Below are positions 1-13,700 of a DNA stretch of 64,000 nt, in pieces. The position numbers and the translations under genes are program-made. This stretch comes from Phyllostachys edulis. Its lineage: Eukaryota; Streptophyta; Magnoliopsida; Poales; Poaceae. Below the pieces are notes generated by a model, which did no database searches, was not told where the DNA came from, and worked only from the letters and a program-made list of their open reading frames with translations. Within the stretch, counting starts at the first letter, position 1. Each line of letters begins with the position of its first letter. The stretch covers positions 75,518,976 to 75,582,975 of the forward strand of contig CM070553.1 in NCBI GenBank assembly GCA_036346405.1, given 5' to 3'.

Positions 1-2795
1 TGTGGTGTACCAGAAATTTTTATGGTAGGCAGAGCTCTACATGAGATGAACAATGGAATTTTATTCACCTCATTTGGAGCTAATATGAATTTTCTATGAT
101 TTTTCAAAGTTATGAAAGTAGTGCACATGACAAAAGTAAAATCAGATTTTTAGTGATAGAAACATGTTCAAAACCTATTTTACAATAAACTACACTAACA
201 GAGGGTTCCAACAAAATTGAGTTTACTCAATTTGGAGTTACAGAGAAATACTTATGTATTTTTGAAGTTAAAACAATTTTTAGTGCAACAATAATACTAA
301 ACCCAAAGTAATTTTTGCCAAAAGTGTTTTCTGTAAAAGTATCATGGTTCAACCCATCTTTATATTAAATTACATCTAAAATAAAACTAACAAAATTTGA
401 ATCATAAATTTTGGTGCTTTTATGAATTAGTTATTCATTTTCAAAGTTAACAACAATTTATAGTGTAAAAATAATTCATTTTTGGATCACTTTCCACAAA
501 CTATATTTTCTGTGACAGTGGAAAAATTGAAACCTATTTTAAAATAAATTTCACTTAAAATAAAAATTATCAAAATTGATTTCATCCATTTTGGAGTTAA
601 GGTGAAAAAGCTATGAATATTTAAAGTTTAAAAGCATTTTCTGTTGTATAAACAAATGGGTTTTGGATCAATATCCAAAGGCTATATTTTATGAGATAGT
701 GACAAGGTTGAAATCTATTTTCATAAATAGCTCATGTAAAATTTAATATAACAAAATTGGTTTCACTGTTTTTGGAGTTAAAATGATTTAGTTGTGTATT
801 TTTGAAGTTAAATGTATTTTTCAGTGCATAAATTAATCGTTTCGGAATTTTCTATAAGCATTTAGGACTTTTTGCACCGAAACAGAGCTAGCCAACGCCA
901 CTGACTAGCGGGACCCAGGTGAAGGGTTGACATGGTCAACATTAACCCAGCCCAGCCGAGAATGACGTCGAAGACGTATAATTACAATACGTTTTCTACT
1001 ACAGAGAGCGTACTTTCTATTTAAGCTTAATGGAAATACGTTTTCTTTAAAGGAAAACGTACTACACAAATCTACACAACCACCTAAACCGGCCATGAGA
1101 CCCACATGTCATTGACTAAGAGGTTTAAATGTTTTTCAATTAAATAACTAATCATACTTTAGAACCAGTGGGGCCTACATGGCATACAAATACTTAAGAT
1201 CTCGATTAATGCTAATGATAGGTCATTACCTAAAACTGCCGGCGATTAACCGGGGTTCCCACAGTGAGCGGCGTAGCCGTGTGGTCGATTCAGCGCAGCT
1301 GAGGGTCTTCAGGCTCGGGATCAATTCGACCACACGTGCAGCAACGTCGCGAACTCGCCTGGACTGACGCGGGGAGTGGAGGTGAACGGAATCGAGCTCC
1401 CGGCGGCCGGAGGCGGAGACGACGTTGTGGTGCTCGCGGAGAGGATGCTACGGACATTGAGGAGACTCGAGGAGGTGCGCGTCGTGGTCATCCAACCACC
1501 AGGAACACGAAGCGTCGGCCTAAGAAGGTGGAGCAGCACTACGGTGGCGATTCACTGTAGTCGGAGAACAAGCGGGTCGCATTCCCTCGACAAGGCACCA
1601 AATCCAAATTAGTCTCGGAAATAAACTCCACAGAACATTGCGATCAAAAGGGACAAAACTATTTGAAGGATAACTCACCGGAGCTCCTAAGAGTTACGCG
1701 GCCATGGCTACCGGCCGCGAGGACGAAGACATCGCGCTCGGCGATTCAATGCACGAGAGGGACCCGGATCAGCGAAAATGGGTGCAGCGCCGGGTGAGGA
1801 GTCCGGTGATGGCCTTGCAAGCTTACGAAAGGCAGTGAGGTGAACTCCCTCCTTCTCGCTCTCTTCCTTGGTGGAGAGGAAAATGAGACTGAGAGGGAGC
1901 AACAGGGGTTAAAGGCTTGCTAACGGTGCGAACGAAGACACCGTGAGGAAGCAGAGCTCTGTGAGTGGCTGACGCGGGCGGTGGGGAAACGCCGTGGATG
2001 GAGCTGTGCAGGGCGCGGCGGCCGCGTGGCGTGCGACGCCTGAGCACGCCTGCGCACAAATGACCCGAGGTTGAAGACGGGCGCATGCGAAGGTTGGACC
2101 CACCGGCCAGTGAGCGCGAAGGTTGGGCGCGAGTTGGTGCGGCCAAGTCAGATGGAGATGGGTCCGGTCGGAGTGCGGTGCGACCAGGTTGGTCAAATAG
2201 TGGGTGGCTCGGGTCGATGCAACAGTGCGAGCCCGAAGATTAAATCAGTTTGACCAACAAGCAGTACATTTGACCAAGGCTCTAAAAATAGAAATAAATT
2301 TCCAAAAATTCTGACATTAATCAGAGGGGTTCTTGGGACACCCTAGTGTTTATAAAAATTATTAAACATTAATGTTCATGATTTATTTGCTTAGTTTAAA
2401 TTCAAACTTAGAAAAGGTTATAGATTTGAGTTTGAATTTTCTGAGGGTTAAAACTATCCCCACAAATTTGAGAAAAATTATATTTGTTGATGATAATTAT
2501 TATATTATTTGAATAAATTATTTCCGTATGCTGCTCATAATTTTTTTTATTCTTGTTTTCTTTTGGAATTTAAATTTGAAGTGTATGTTTTCTTTGTTTT
2601 CAAAATTCTCAAAGGCAACAAAATATGCAATTGCTCCAGAAAAACCAATACATGTTCAAAAGTTTTAATTTCTCCTCATTTTTATACATTTGAAACACAA
2701 CCCAAGTGCAATAAATGATGCAAAAGATTTAAAAACACTGTGCATATTAATGAGATGCATACTAATTATCATTTATTAAATCTGGGGATGTTACA
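1..2795 (-). mobile_element. Family-A LTR (diverged subtype), truncated by window edge
   Basis: Reverse-orientation gypsy-type LTR whose 5' end is the GGGATGTTACA at 2785-2795 (TGTAACATCCC on the minus strand). The sequence is alignable by eye to 35100-37435 and, for its left 900 bp, to 7680-8110. The remainder, including its 3' end, lies left of the window. It is followed by CGCCA, the expected right copy of a target-site duplication whose partner is outside. Positions 900-2250 are GC-rich and contain only short open frames with no recognisable domain. It appears inserted into LTR A0, whose middle resumes at 2796. Confidence 0.75.
40..860 (-). repeat. About 180-bp degenerate tandem modules, five copies
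   Basis: Five diverged modules, each with a TTTGGAGTTA-like anchor followed by a TATGAATTTT-like stretch and an AAGTTAAA-like stretch. The TTGG anchors lie at 74, 232, 411, 591 and 772, giving spacings of 158, 179, 180 and 181 bp. Equivalent modules occur in fewer copies in the other A LTRs (near 7728 and 8066; near 35320 and 35490). Confidence 0.7.
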
Positions 2796-5763
2796 CGCCA
2801 TGGCCAGAGCTAGTGGGCAGCGCAGCGTCGTGTCCACTCCGCAACCTCGTCAACGGCTCTAAGCATTGAATGCACGTCAGTGTTTCTCCCTCAAAGTCAC
2901 CATTCTCACCTGCTCCCGTTGCTCAGCTCGCCCAGGGCAGAGCGTGGACCGTGGCTCACCATTGAGCATGCGCCCGCTCCATTCCTTGCTCTCCAGCTAT
3001 AAGAAGCCCCCGAGCTCCTCCTCTGCCTCCCTTTAGCATCCTTGTCACCTCCCTTAGCTCCCTCTTTGCTCGAGTGAGCTCAAACACCCAAACCCCCAAA
3101 TCACCATTGTCGGTCGTGGAGCTCTTCTTCGTCACCGGCGCTCTAGTGGTTCTTCTTCACTTCTATTCACATCAATTCGCGCCCTTTGTCATCTTTAGCA
3201 AATCCCCTAACTTAATTTGGGTTTGCATTCACAGGAATGGCTTGAATTGAGTTTTGGATCTTCTTCAGCCGAATTGCCCCCTTTCGTCCCCAACTCCGGT
3301 AAGCTCCTCCTGTCTTCAATTCTTTGCTCATGGACCATCCTTGAGCCCTATTGAAGCTAACCCGATGACCCGGTCTTGCTCGTTTTGCTCAGGCCGTCAT
3401 CTCCTCATCGTCGTCCTCAGTGCTGGTGCAGTACAACGTCGCCGGAGCTGCTCCGACCTTCTCTGTTCCTCCCCAGCACTCAGATAGCTTCGCATTAGTC
3501 CCTAGATGCTCAGGCACCGCTTACTTGAACTGCTGCGGAACTCCTTTTGCTGCTTGTCGTTTGGCCGTGCATGTCACCGCCGTTCCTCGCCAGCTCACCG
3601 TCATTCTAGGCCGGCTCAGCCACAGTGAGTGGTGCCAGGAGGTGCGCAAGGCTATTGCGCAGCTCAGACCACCCTTGGTTTGTATCGCCATGGCCTGAGT
3701 CGCCGATAGTGAGCAGTTCTTCGCCGTCGGGCGCGTCATCGGACGCGCCGACACTGTAGCGGCGTCATTAGGCAAAGATCTCGTCATTAAATGCTTAATC
3801 ATTGGTTAGCGCAGTTAATGGTTGTCTTAAGCGAACTAATGAGTCACTGACTGGTGGGCCCACGCGCTTAAGTCGACGCTGTACGAGTGCGCAGCGTGGC
3901 GTCGTTGTGGGCTGTCCATTTCTTGATCTGTGGCTGAGATTCGCGTGGGCGATGCGCTCGCACTGTGTTGTGTTCGTTGTGAGCCGTCCATCTCGCAATC
4001 TACGGTCCACCTTCGCGTGAGCGTTCGCGCGTGCACGTTCAAACGCACCCGTGTCAGATTCATTTGGGGCCGTTGGATTCGATCTCAACGGTCCACGTCG
4101 CGTGGTTTCGCGCGGGCGCGCTCGCGCCATCCCGTTCATCTTGGGTCGTTGGATCCAAGATCAACAGCCTAGGCTTTTCCGCATCGAATTCGTTTTAGAA
4201 ATTTTCCGAGAGATTTATTTGTGAACTGAAAAAGGTATTAAACTTCAAAATTGCTTAACTAATTCATTTTAGGTCCGTTTGAGTTGATTCAAATTTTGTT
4301 AGCTCTGGTTTGAACTAAGATTTAATCTAAAAATGGTTGAAAGCTTGGTTCAGCTCCAGAAAATGGTTTGGTAAAATTGTTTAGAAATAGGCTTTAATTG
4401 TTGCTCTAAAAATTGCATTTAACTTGAAAATTGCATAAGTAACTCTCTGTAGATCCTTTTAGGGTGAAACCAATTTTGTTGGATTCCTCTGTTAGTATGC
4501 TTAATTGTAGAATAGGATTTAGGCATGCCACTATTTTTAAAAACCTTGTGGGTGCATTTTTTTTGTGCTTTTGTGCATGTTTTTGAAAAATCATAGAAAA
4601 TGCAGCCTAGCTCCAAATGAGGTGAATCAAATTGTGTTGTTCATCTCATGAGGTGCTTTACTTACCATAAAAATCTCAGGTGCAACACCTCTTTAGAAAA
4701 TTGCGCTCAAGAATTAAATTCGGATGAACAGTACCCGGTTGTAATTTTTCAGCATTTTCCCGTCAGCTGAAATTGTTTTGGCCATAACTTTTGCATTGAG
4801 AATCCAAATTAATTGGTTCTTGTTGATAAATTCCTTAAAATTCATGCTCTACCTGCTGTGAAATTTTCAGAGCATTTGGTGGAAGTTGGTTTTTGAGTTT
4901 TTTCGGTGTTCTTCGTTCTTATCGGTTCTTTTTCGTCTTTTGCTAGGTTCCGACGAGTGCGTTGACCTTGAGAGTGATCCTCTGCAGCATATTGAGCAAC
5001 TTCAGCAAGGCAAGCAGTTTGATCATACTTAATCCCATTACTTTTAAAGTCTAGTTACTTTGTTTACAAATTATATGTATGCATGCTTTTGCGTCAAAGT
5101 AATTTTGTTGATTAGAGGTAGCTATTCCTATTGCATGGTTGCCCTTAAATTGTTATCCCCTGTCACTAACCATAAGTTATTAATCTCGCCGGTGAATTAG
5201 AGTCCGGTGATTGAATTATGCTCTTTTATTGTATTTTCGGTGTCTTGCTTAGAAATGCTTAGCTACCGGTAGAATTGGGCGGTTATTGACTTAGTCGATA
5301 ACTTTGAGCACACAAAAATTATTATTCCATTATGTCCAGCACTTGTGCTTTGTTACTTTGTAAAGAAATAAAATTGAAAACAAATTGTTATCGACTTGGG
5401 CACAATGGATGATGGTGTGATCTCATGGTGTGTTGGAATGGTGCCTAAGTCCCCAAGGACCGAGTTACTTGTGTCACTAAACTGAGCAATCTTTGTGTGC
5501 TAACCACACAAGGGGCATATGGAACCTCTCTTGGCTAAGTATTTTGGGGGGTGTTAATTAATGAGTCGTGTGGTGGTTAAAAAGAAAAATGTTTGTTGTT
5601 GGGAAAGGAGGGGAGCACCCGCAGTTGCTTAGGCTTGGCCGGTGCATCCTACTCTTTGTATGGGTCCTTAGTGGGAGCCCGTAACAGCGGTCCGCTAGGT
5701 GATAACCCCCATACGTGCGACTCTTAATTAGCACAACCCATTGGAAATATCTCGTAGGACTTA
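2796..5763 (+). mobile_element. Family-A LTR A0, left portion
   Basis: Forward LTR segment co-linear with 10480-13420 of LTR A3. It covers the promoter side, the AAGGCAAG/TTTGATCAT block (5006-5027) and the leader up to the A1 insertion point. It lacks the first roughly 1.2 kb of the LTR because the reverse LTR ending at 2795 interrupts it, so the start is inferred to lie left of the window. The sequence resumes at 15879 after A1. Positions 5759-5763 (ACTTA) are the left target-site duplication of A1. Short open frames at 3254-4172 show no domain and are not annotated. Confidence 0.75.
2998..3003 (+). promoter_or_regulatory. Putative LTR TATA box (A0)
   Basis: TATAAG followed by GC-rich, pyrimidine-rich sequence, at the same place in the LTR as the stronger TATAAAA of A3 (10723-10729). 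This would be the U3/R promoter of A0. Inferred from position and motif only. Confidence 0.5.
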
Positions 5764-8700
5764 TGTGAGACCCCGGTTTATTAGGCTCATAATACTTGGT
5801 CATCCAATTGACCCTAGTATTATCAACTAAATAAACCGTGCCTCAAGATATATGTACCTCCCAAGAATGCAGTACACACAACTCATTACAAAAGAATGCA
5901 TCAATTCCATTCAAACACATAGAACAGAACAAGCAACAAACCAGAAGTTAATATAAATAAAGGATAGTTATTACAAAAGAGAGGCCGACCGGCCAAATAA
6001 CAACAAGCCTACTAAGATACACAGCGGAAGCAAAAGTGCCATAGAGATGGCCATAACAAGAGCCAACCAGTGTGCCTTAATCCACAAGGCAACTGACCGG
6101 ACCGCCAAGCTAGTCGCTTTCCCAGCCACCGCACATCTCACAAAAGTAAAGCCCTTTGGGCTCTACCTCCTCTGCAACAAAATTATTAAGCAAAGCAAAT
6201 GAGTACAAAAATGTACTCAAGACCCATATGTAGTATAATGTAACTATAGTTTAACTACATGCAAGCTTTATTTAAGTGGATGAGGCTTTGAACTCATTTT
6301 TAGCATAAAGCAAGTTTTCATTTGCAATAATGTAATAGATTGAAAGCGATTTGACAAAGCATTTTTAATTGTTGAAGTAACAACGAGATAATAACATAAT
6401 AACAACAACACGAACAACTTTGGAAGTGACTAACCCAATAGCCACCACAACAATAGCATGAATTACCCATTCATACCACCCATGTCAAATTTTAATTAAA
6501 GGTTGTAGTCTAGTTCTCACGGGCGTGATCGAAGTGTCCATAACCTAGGGCGAGGCTATTGAATAGTTTTAACCTGCAGGGTGTACCAATGTACCCACAC
6601 GTCGAGACCGCCTTTTAGCCACATGATTTAGCACACTTCCTTTGGTATGCGGCACGGTTAAGTCCTCGAGACATTTCCAATGGACGATGCTAATTAAGAG
6701 CATAACCCACGGGATAAGGACACATTAGACAGCCTAGCCGGTCTACTAATGCTCCCTCCCAACACCACACACACACATTTTATTTAAACATACCCACCGA
6801 CCAGCTCATAATTAACACCTCCCAAAGTACTTAGTCAAGAGAGGTCCCATATCCCCCTCGTGTGGTTAGTACGCAATAATGCTCAGTACGGTGGCGCAAG
6901 TAACTCGGTCCTTGTTGACTTAGGCATACTACCACATTCCAAAAACCACACCATCCATCCAATATGCCCAAGTCCAATTCAATCTTTTATTTTCAGATTT
7001 TGACTTTACAAATTAACAAAGCACAAGTGCTGGACATAAAGGAGTAATAATTAGATTTGTGTGATCAAGACCATCGACTAAGTCGATGATGGCCCATACT
7101 ACCGATACTAAGCATGTCTAAGCAATTGGAATCGAAAACTACTAAGTGATAAGAGCTCATCCAACGAGCCCAAACCACAGCAAATAACCTAGGCTCATGG
7201 TAGTAGAGGATAAACAATTCCTACAGATTATGCAACTATAGGCTTGCTAGCGATACTTTAACACAAAGTAGCATGCATACATACAAGTAAAACAATATAT
7301 TAACCTTAAAGTAATGGGACGATAGAGGGGATATGATCAAACTGCTTGCCTTGCTATTGCTGGTCAAATTGTTGCTGAGGATCGCTCACGGGATCAACAC
7401 ACTCGTCAACACCTAATCGAAAAGACGAAAAGAATCGATAAGAACGACGAAAACGACCAAGACAGCACAGCAAACAAACTCCAAATACTCTGAATTTTCT
7501 ACAGCAGCAAGAGGATGATTTTTAGGGAATTTAGAAATAAGAACCAATTGATTTGGATTCTCAATGCAAAAGTTATGAGCAAAACAAATCTGCTCAGCCC
7601 TAAAAATACCAAACTGCCACTATTCACTAATTTAATTATTAGGCAACATTTTCTAGAAGGGTGGTGATACTGAGATTTTTACTGTAAAACCAGCACCTCA
7701 TGAGATGAATAACACAATTGAGTTCATCCCATTTGGAGCTATTATGCATTTTCTATAATCTTTCAAAAACAAGAACTTGAACAAAATTATAATGCACAAG
7801 TACTCTTTTTGACAATAGCAACATGTTCAAAACTAATTTTCACAGTAAGTTCATTAATAGAGGAAACCAACAAAGTTGGATTCACTCAAAAATAATCTAC
7901 AGAGCATTACCTATGCATTTTACAAGTTAAACACTATTTTGAGTGTACATTTAAAGTTAGTTTTGAAATCTATTTGCAAAACCATGTTCTGGAGCTGAAC
8001 TGGGCTCTTAACCATTTTTAGATTGGAGCCCTGATCAAACCAGAGCTAACAAAATTTGAATGATCTCATTTGGATTTAAAATGAAAAAGATATGCAATTT
8101 TAAAGTTCATACCTTTTTCAGTTTACAATTAAGACCTCACGGGAGGTCCTAAGGACTAGAACAAATTGGGAGGACATGAGCCGTTGATCCTGGATCAGAC
8201 GGCCCAAGACCTCCCAGCGGAAACGCGCACACGTCCACGCGAGATAGAGGTCGTGGCCGTTGATCTTGGATCCAACGGCTATGACCTCAAGATCTCGCCT
8301 TCCGAGCTCAAGGCTTTGGACCTCATGCGCGCGATCAGAGAGGAGGTCGTGGCCATTGATCTGCGAGATGGACAGCCCACGACCACGCACCTCACGCACG
8401 CGCGTGCGGGGGCGAGTTAATGCGCGGGACAACGAGGAGGTCCGAGCGCACTAAAGACAGCAGTAATTGCTCCAATGATTGAGCATTTACTGAGCAAATC
8501 TATGTCCTAAACCGACAATGGCACGGTCGGGACGTCCGACAAAAGTTTGAGGACGTCCCACGGCTTATCGCCGGCGATTTAGGGCACGGCGGCGCACACT
8601 GAGGGCACCGTCGGGACCGCAATAGCCAGGCGCACCTAATGGACCTACTCTCAACGGCGGCGGCGGCCTAGAGCGCCGACGAGCCGGAGAGGAGCAAGGT

Positions 8701-9268
8701 GACCACACGGTCAAAAGGCAAGAAGCAAAAGGAGCTCCGCCGTAGCCATTCAAGCGGGTGCCCAAGAAAAGCTCCACAACAACATACACGCGGGTGCCAG
8801 CATCTACGGGACTACCAGGAGGGTTACCTGGAGGTCGCGGAGGTGCTGAGGATGTTGGGGACGAGGAGGACCGGCGCTGGTGAAGACAATGGGTGCTCCA
8901 CGACCGACAAGCTCCAAGCTCCAACTAGCCCTCACCAAAAAGGTCAACCCCAAGTGAAGTTAGGGTTAAACTTCCAGGAAGTTAGAGGAGCAAAAATGGA
9001 GCAGAGGTTGAGCAAGAGAGCCACTGGAGCACTGTGCCACCGAGGGCTCCAAGCTTCAACAATGGCGGTTGGGGGGAAGGTCGAGAGAGAGAAAGCTCGA
9101 AGACAGGTGCAAGCTAGAGCTTGAAAGTGTGCCAAAGAAGCTAAGGAGGAACCCAATGGGGTTTTATAACTTAGAGAAGCAGGCACATGAGCTAGGGTTA
9201 AGCTCATGGTGAGCTTAGCCCATGGCTCGGTCCATGGCTTGGACAAGACGTGGAGTTGACATGGTGAC
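5764..9268 (-). mobile_element. Family-A solo LTR A1, left half
   Basis: Reverse LTR beginning TGTGAGACCCC, the complement of the ...GGTCTCACA end. It is complementary to 10630-14300 throughout and contains the palindrome variant CTATTGAATAG at 6556-6566. It is interrupted at 9268 by A3 and continues at 14306-15873. The complete LTR is about 5.07 kb and is bounded by ACTTA at 5759-5763 and 15874-15878. Because no internal domain exists between ends, this is a solo LTR left by LTR-LTR recombination. The open frames at 8118-9276 are non-coding LTR sequence. Confidence 0.88.
9162..9168 (-). promoter_or_regulatory. Putative LTR TATA box (A1)
   Basis: TATAAAA read on the minus strand, at the position matching TATAAAA in A3. 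It indicates that A1 would transcribe leftward, toward 5764. Confidence 0.55.
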
Positions 9269-9834
9269 TGTAACATCCCAAATAAATAATCAGGGTTTGT
9301 TTCAAATATCTTTAAATGTGTAGAAATTAAAACTTTTTCTCACATCTTGAAAACCCCTAAAACTCTCATGTAATTCTTGTCCAAGAGTTGTGTATCCAAA
9401 AACATAAAGCTCTTGTGACCAAAAGTCAAACTCATTTTCCTTTTGTCACAACTCTTGTGCCAAACTTTTGGAAATAACTTTCCTGGGTCCTAGAATTGAT
9501 GTGGGACCCCTCTGAAAAATATCATAAGTTATAAAACTCGTTTGATAATTTTTGGAGGTAAAACAATTCCTTGAACAGCCTTAATGAATTTCCTGAGAAA
9601 AATGCATTGCATAATAACCTCTGGAAATTTTATGTAAGGTCAACCTTCATGTCGGCAAGCTCCAGTTAAAATTTTATAAAATTTGGAGTTCAATTGCTAT
9701 CTCAAATGAATTCTCTAAGTCTCAGCTGTTATAAATTTGAATTTAAGAGCTTACGCTGTTCCTTGGGCTGAACCGCTTTGCAAAGCTGGTCCAACCCAAC
9801 CTCTTACTCAACCCATCAAACCTCCTTTCCGCTC

Positions 9835-10320
9835 TGTTGAGGTCGTAGCCGTTGGATCCAATCCAACCGCCACAACCTCCTCCTCAACCAACGCAACCAG
9901 GTCCTCCCCCACCTACATGAGGTCACAGCCCTTGGATCAAAAATCCATGGTCACGACCTCCTCCTCTCAACCTAACCATCAGACCTCCCAGCGATATCAA
10001 GCGCACAAAACCTCCTCCATCTCATGTTGTGCACCGTTGGATTAAAATCCACGGTCACGACCTCCTCCTTGCCTCGTGCGCCATCAGATTCTCCCACGAC
10101 GTGAGGTCGTAGCCCTTAGATCTAAATCTAAAGGCCATGACCTCCCTTGTGCGTTATGCAAGCTCAGACCTCCTATCTGTTATGTGCCCTTGGATTTAAA
10201 TCCAAAGGCCATGACCTCCACATCTTGTCAGAAGGCGTGCATAACGCGTTAAGTCCTCGAGGTCCGCACTGTTGGATTTAGATCCAACGCCTTGGACCTC
10301 TGTTCCCTTTCCTTTGCGCA
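9835..10320 (+). repeat. Palindrome array bounded by GAGGTC/GACCTC (A3, upstream of TATA)
   Basis: About six imperfect palindromes with core GTTGGAT-nnn-ATCCAAC, most starting with a GAGGTC-type arm and ending with GACCTCC. They are centred near 9857, 9935, 10040, 10122, 10197 and 10280, a spacing of about 75-105 bp. The array lies 400-900 bp upstream of the TATA box, in what should be U3. Confidence 0.75.
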
Positions 10321-10722
10321 TCCGCGTTATGAAAATCGGAGGGCCATGACCTCCCATCCAAGATCGTGTGGCTGGGACCTCCTCCCAGTCACTTATGGCG
10401 TACTGGTTCAAAAACAAAATCCGATGGCCAGGACCTCCCCATCCTCTCAATCCAACGGTGGGCCTGAGGTCCTGTTCTTCTCCTAGCTTGAGCTCGCGTG
10501 CAAGAGCTGCGGCGGTGGAGAAAGTCAGAGCCGGTCATGTCCAACGGCTCTGAGCCTGCAAGCATTAAATGCGTGGCAGTTTTTCCGCCCCCTAGGCCAT
10601 GCCCTGTCCTAATCTACTCTGTCCTCTCCATCATGTCAACTCCATGGACCTCCCGTGGACCTCCCATGGGCTAAGCTCACCATGAGCTTAACCCGTGGTC
10701 CAAGACCTCTTTTTGCCCTAGC

Positions 10723-10729
10723 TATAAAA
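10723..10729 (+). promoter_or_regulatory. Putative LTR TATA box (A3)
   Basis: TATAAAA in a C-rich context, about 1.45 kb into the LTR. The equivalent position carries a TATA-like motif in A0 and A1. It probably marks the U3/R boundary. Confidence 0.6.
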
Positions 10730-13700
10730 CCCCCCATTTGTATCCATGGCTTCCTTTACACACCATTGTTACCTTGCTTGCACCTCTGTGCTTGTGAGCT
10801 CAAAACCACCCGAAGCTCTCCTTGGCCGCCATTGTTGGAGCTTGGAGCTCCTCGGTGGACAAGGGTCCTGAGTTTTCCTCTTTTCTCTCAGTGCTTCTAT
10901 TTGTGCCATGTCCTCTGTGACCATGCCCTAACTTAACTGGTTGGGACTTTTTCAGAGGTGGCAAAGTGGATCTTGGAGTTGGAGTTGGTCGTGAAGCTCC
11001 TTGTCTTCCCAGCTCAGGTCTTCACCTTCCACGACCTCCACAAACCTCTGGACCTCCAGGTAATCCCCTGGTAATCCTTAGGCTGGGCACCATGCTTGTA
11101 TGTCACTGCGGAGCTCCATTTTTGCTACTTGTCATGTTGGCCGTAGAGGTCAACTGGTGCTCCTCTCCGGCTCACCGGCGCTCAAGGCCGTCGCCGCCGT
11201 TGAGAGGAGGTCCATTGGGTGCGCATGGCTATTGCGGACCCAATGGTACCATTGGATGTCGCCGGCGAGGTCTGCATCGCCGGCGAGGACCACCTCTCTG
11301 CTCTCGGGATTTTGTCGGACGAGACAGCCGCGCGGTTGTCGTTTTTAGGACAAAGATCTCCCTCTTTAATGCGCTAATCATTGCTCCACCTCGTTAATCA
11401 TTGGGTTCGCCATTACTGCCCTTAATCTTGTCCCTTGCGCGCTGGACCTCCTTGTGTCCCGCGCGCCATTACTCCTTGCTCAAGACGCTGCGTCGCGCGC
11501 AGCTGCGCTACTGGATCTGGGCCGTCCAAGACCTCCTCCGAGGAGATCTTGAACGTCCAGGACCTCCCCCTGGCGCAATCGTGGCCGTCCAGACCTCCCC
11601 AGGAGGTCTGTGGCGTTAAGTCCTCCGCGTAGGACCTCCTCGAGGTCATCTTGACCATTGAGGACCTCCCTCGCTTGATCTGGGCCGTTCCGGTCCTCCC
11701 TCCCGTGTTGTGGTCCGTTGGATGCGGCATCAACGGCCACGACCTCCCCCTTCCGCAGCCTTCGTTCTTTGGGAGGACATGGACCGTTGGATCCAAGATC
11801 CACGGCCCATGACCTTTGGACCTCGCGAGCACGCGGGTGCGTTGTTCTCTGGGAGGTCTTGAGCTGTTAGATTCAAAATCTATGGCTCATGTCCTCCCCG
11901 GCCTTTGTGGTTTTTAGAAATTCCAGAGAACTGTTATTTCATGAACTGAAAAAGGTAATAACTTTAAAATTGCATAACTAATTCAATTTAAATCCAAATA
12001 GGGTGATTCAAATTCCTGCAGCTCTGGTTTGAACCAGGCTCTAATCTAAAAATGGTTATGAGCCCAGTTCAGCTCCAGAAAATGGTTTTGTAAATAAAAT
12101 TCAAAACTAACTTTAAATGTTTCATTAAAAATTCCTTTAACTTACAAAATGCATAAGTTATGCTGTGTAGATTATTTTTGTGGGAATCCAACTTTGTTGG
12201 CTTCCTCTGTTAATGCTCTAAATGTTAGAATAGGATTTAGGCATGTTGCTGTTGTCAAAAAGAATACTTGTGCATTATAATTTTGTTCAAGTTCTTGTTT
12301 TTGAAAAATTATAGAAAATGCATAATAGCTCCAAATGAGATGAACTCAATTGTGTTATTCATCTCATGAGGTGCTGGTTTTACAGTACAAATCTCAGTAT
12401 CACCACCCTTCTAGAAAATGTTGCCTAATAATTAAATTAGTGAATAGTGATAGTTCGTATTTTTAGGGCTGAGCAGAATTGTTTTGCTCATATCTTTTGC
12501 ATTAAGAATCCAAATCAATTGGTTCTTGTTGCTAAATTCCCTAAAAATCATCCTCTTGCTTCTGTAGAAATTTCAGAGCATTTGGAGTTTGTTTGCTGTT
12601 CTGTCTTTGTGGTTTTCGTCGTTCTTATCGTCTCTTTTCGCCTTTTCGTTAGGTGCCGACGAGTGGGTTGATCCCGTGAGTGATCCTCAGCAATATATTG
12701 AGCAAAATCAGCAAGGCAAGCAGTTTGATCATATCCCATTATTTCCCCATTACTTTAAAGCTTAATACTTTGTTTCACTTATATGTATGCATGCTACTTT
12801 GTGTTAAAATGTCATTAGTAATCCTATAGATGCATATTCTATAGGTAAATGTTCATTCTCTACTACTAAGCCTAGGATTATCTTGCTGCGATTTAGAGTT
12901 CGATGGATGGACTCTTATTGCTTAGTAGTTTACGTTGATAATACTTAGAAATGCTTAGATAACGGTAGAAATAGGCGGTTGTCGACATTATGTCGATGAC
13001 CTTGATCACACAAAAAAATTTATTCCATTTTATCCATCTTGTGTTTTGTTACCTTGTAAACAAATAAAACAAAAATGAAAACAAAACTGTTATTGACTTG
13101 GGCACAATGGATGTTGGTGTGATATGTTGGGTGTGGATGGAATGGTGCCTAGGTCCCCAAGGACCGAGTTACTTGTGTCACTAAGCCAAGCGCTCTTGCG
13201 TGCTAACCACACGAGGGGGATTTGGGACCTCTCTTGACTAAGTACTTTGGGAGGTGTTAATTATGAGCTGGTTGGTGGGTATGCTTTAATTGTGTTGTGT
13301 GTGGTGTGGGAGGGGAGCATTAGCAGACCGGTTAGGCTGCCCAGTGTGTCCTTATCCCCGTGGGGTTGCGGCTCTTAATTAGCATCATCCATTGGAAATG
13401 TCTCGTAGGACTTAGCCGTGCCGGCATACCAAAGGAAGTGTGCTAAATCATGTGGCGAAAAGGCGGTCTAACGTGTGGGTACATTGGTACACCCCTGCAG
13501 GGTTAAAACTATTCGAATAGCCTCGTCCTAGGTTATGGACATGCTTGGTAAGGTCGTGCAAGAACTAGACTACAACATTTAAATTAAAACTTGATGGGTT
13601 GGTATGAATGGATGTTCATACTATTGTGGTGGCTAATGGGTTAGTCACTTCCAGGATTGTTGATGTCATCTATCATTATTGTTACTTGTCTCGTTGTTTC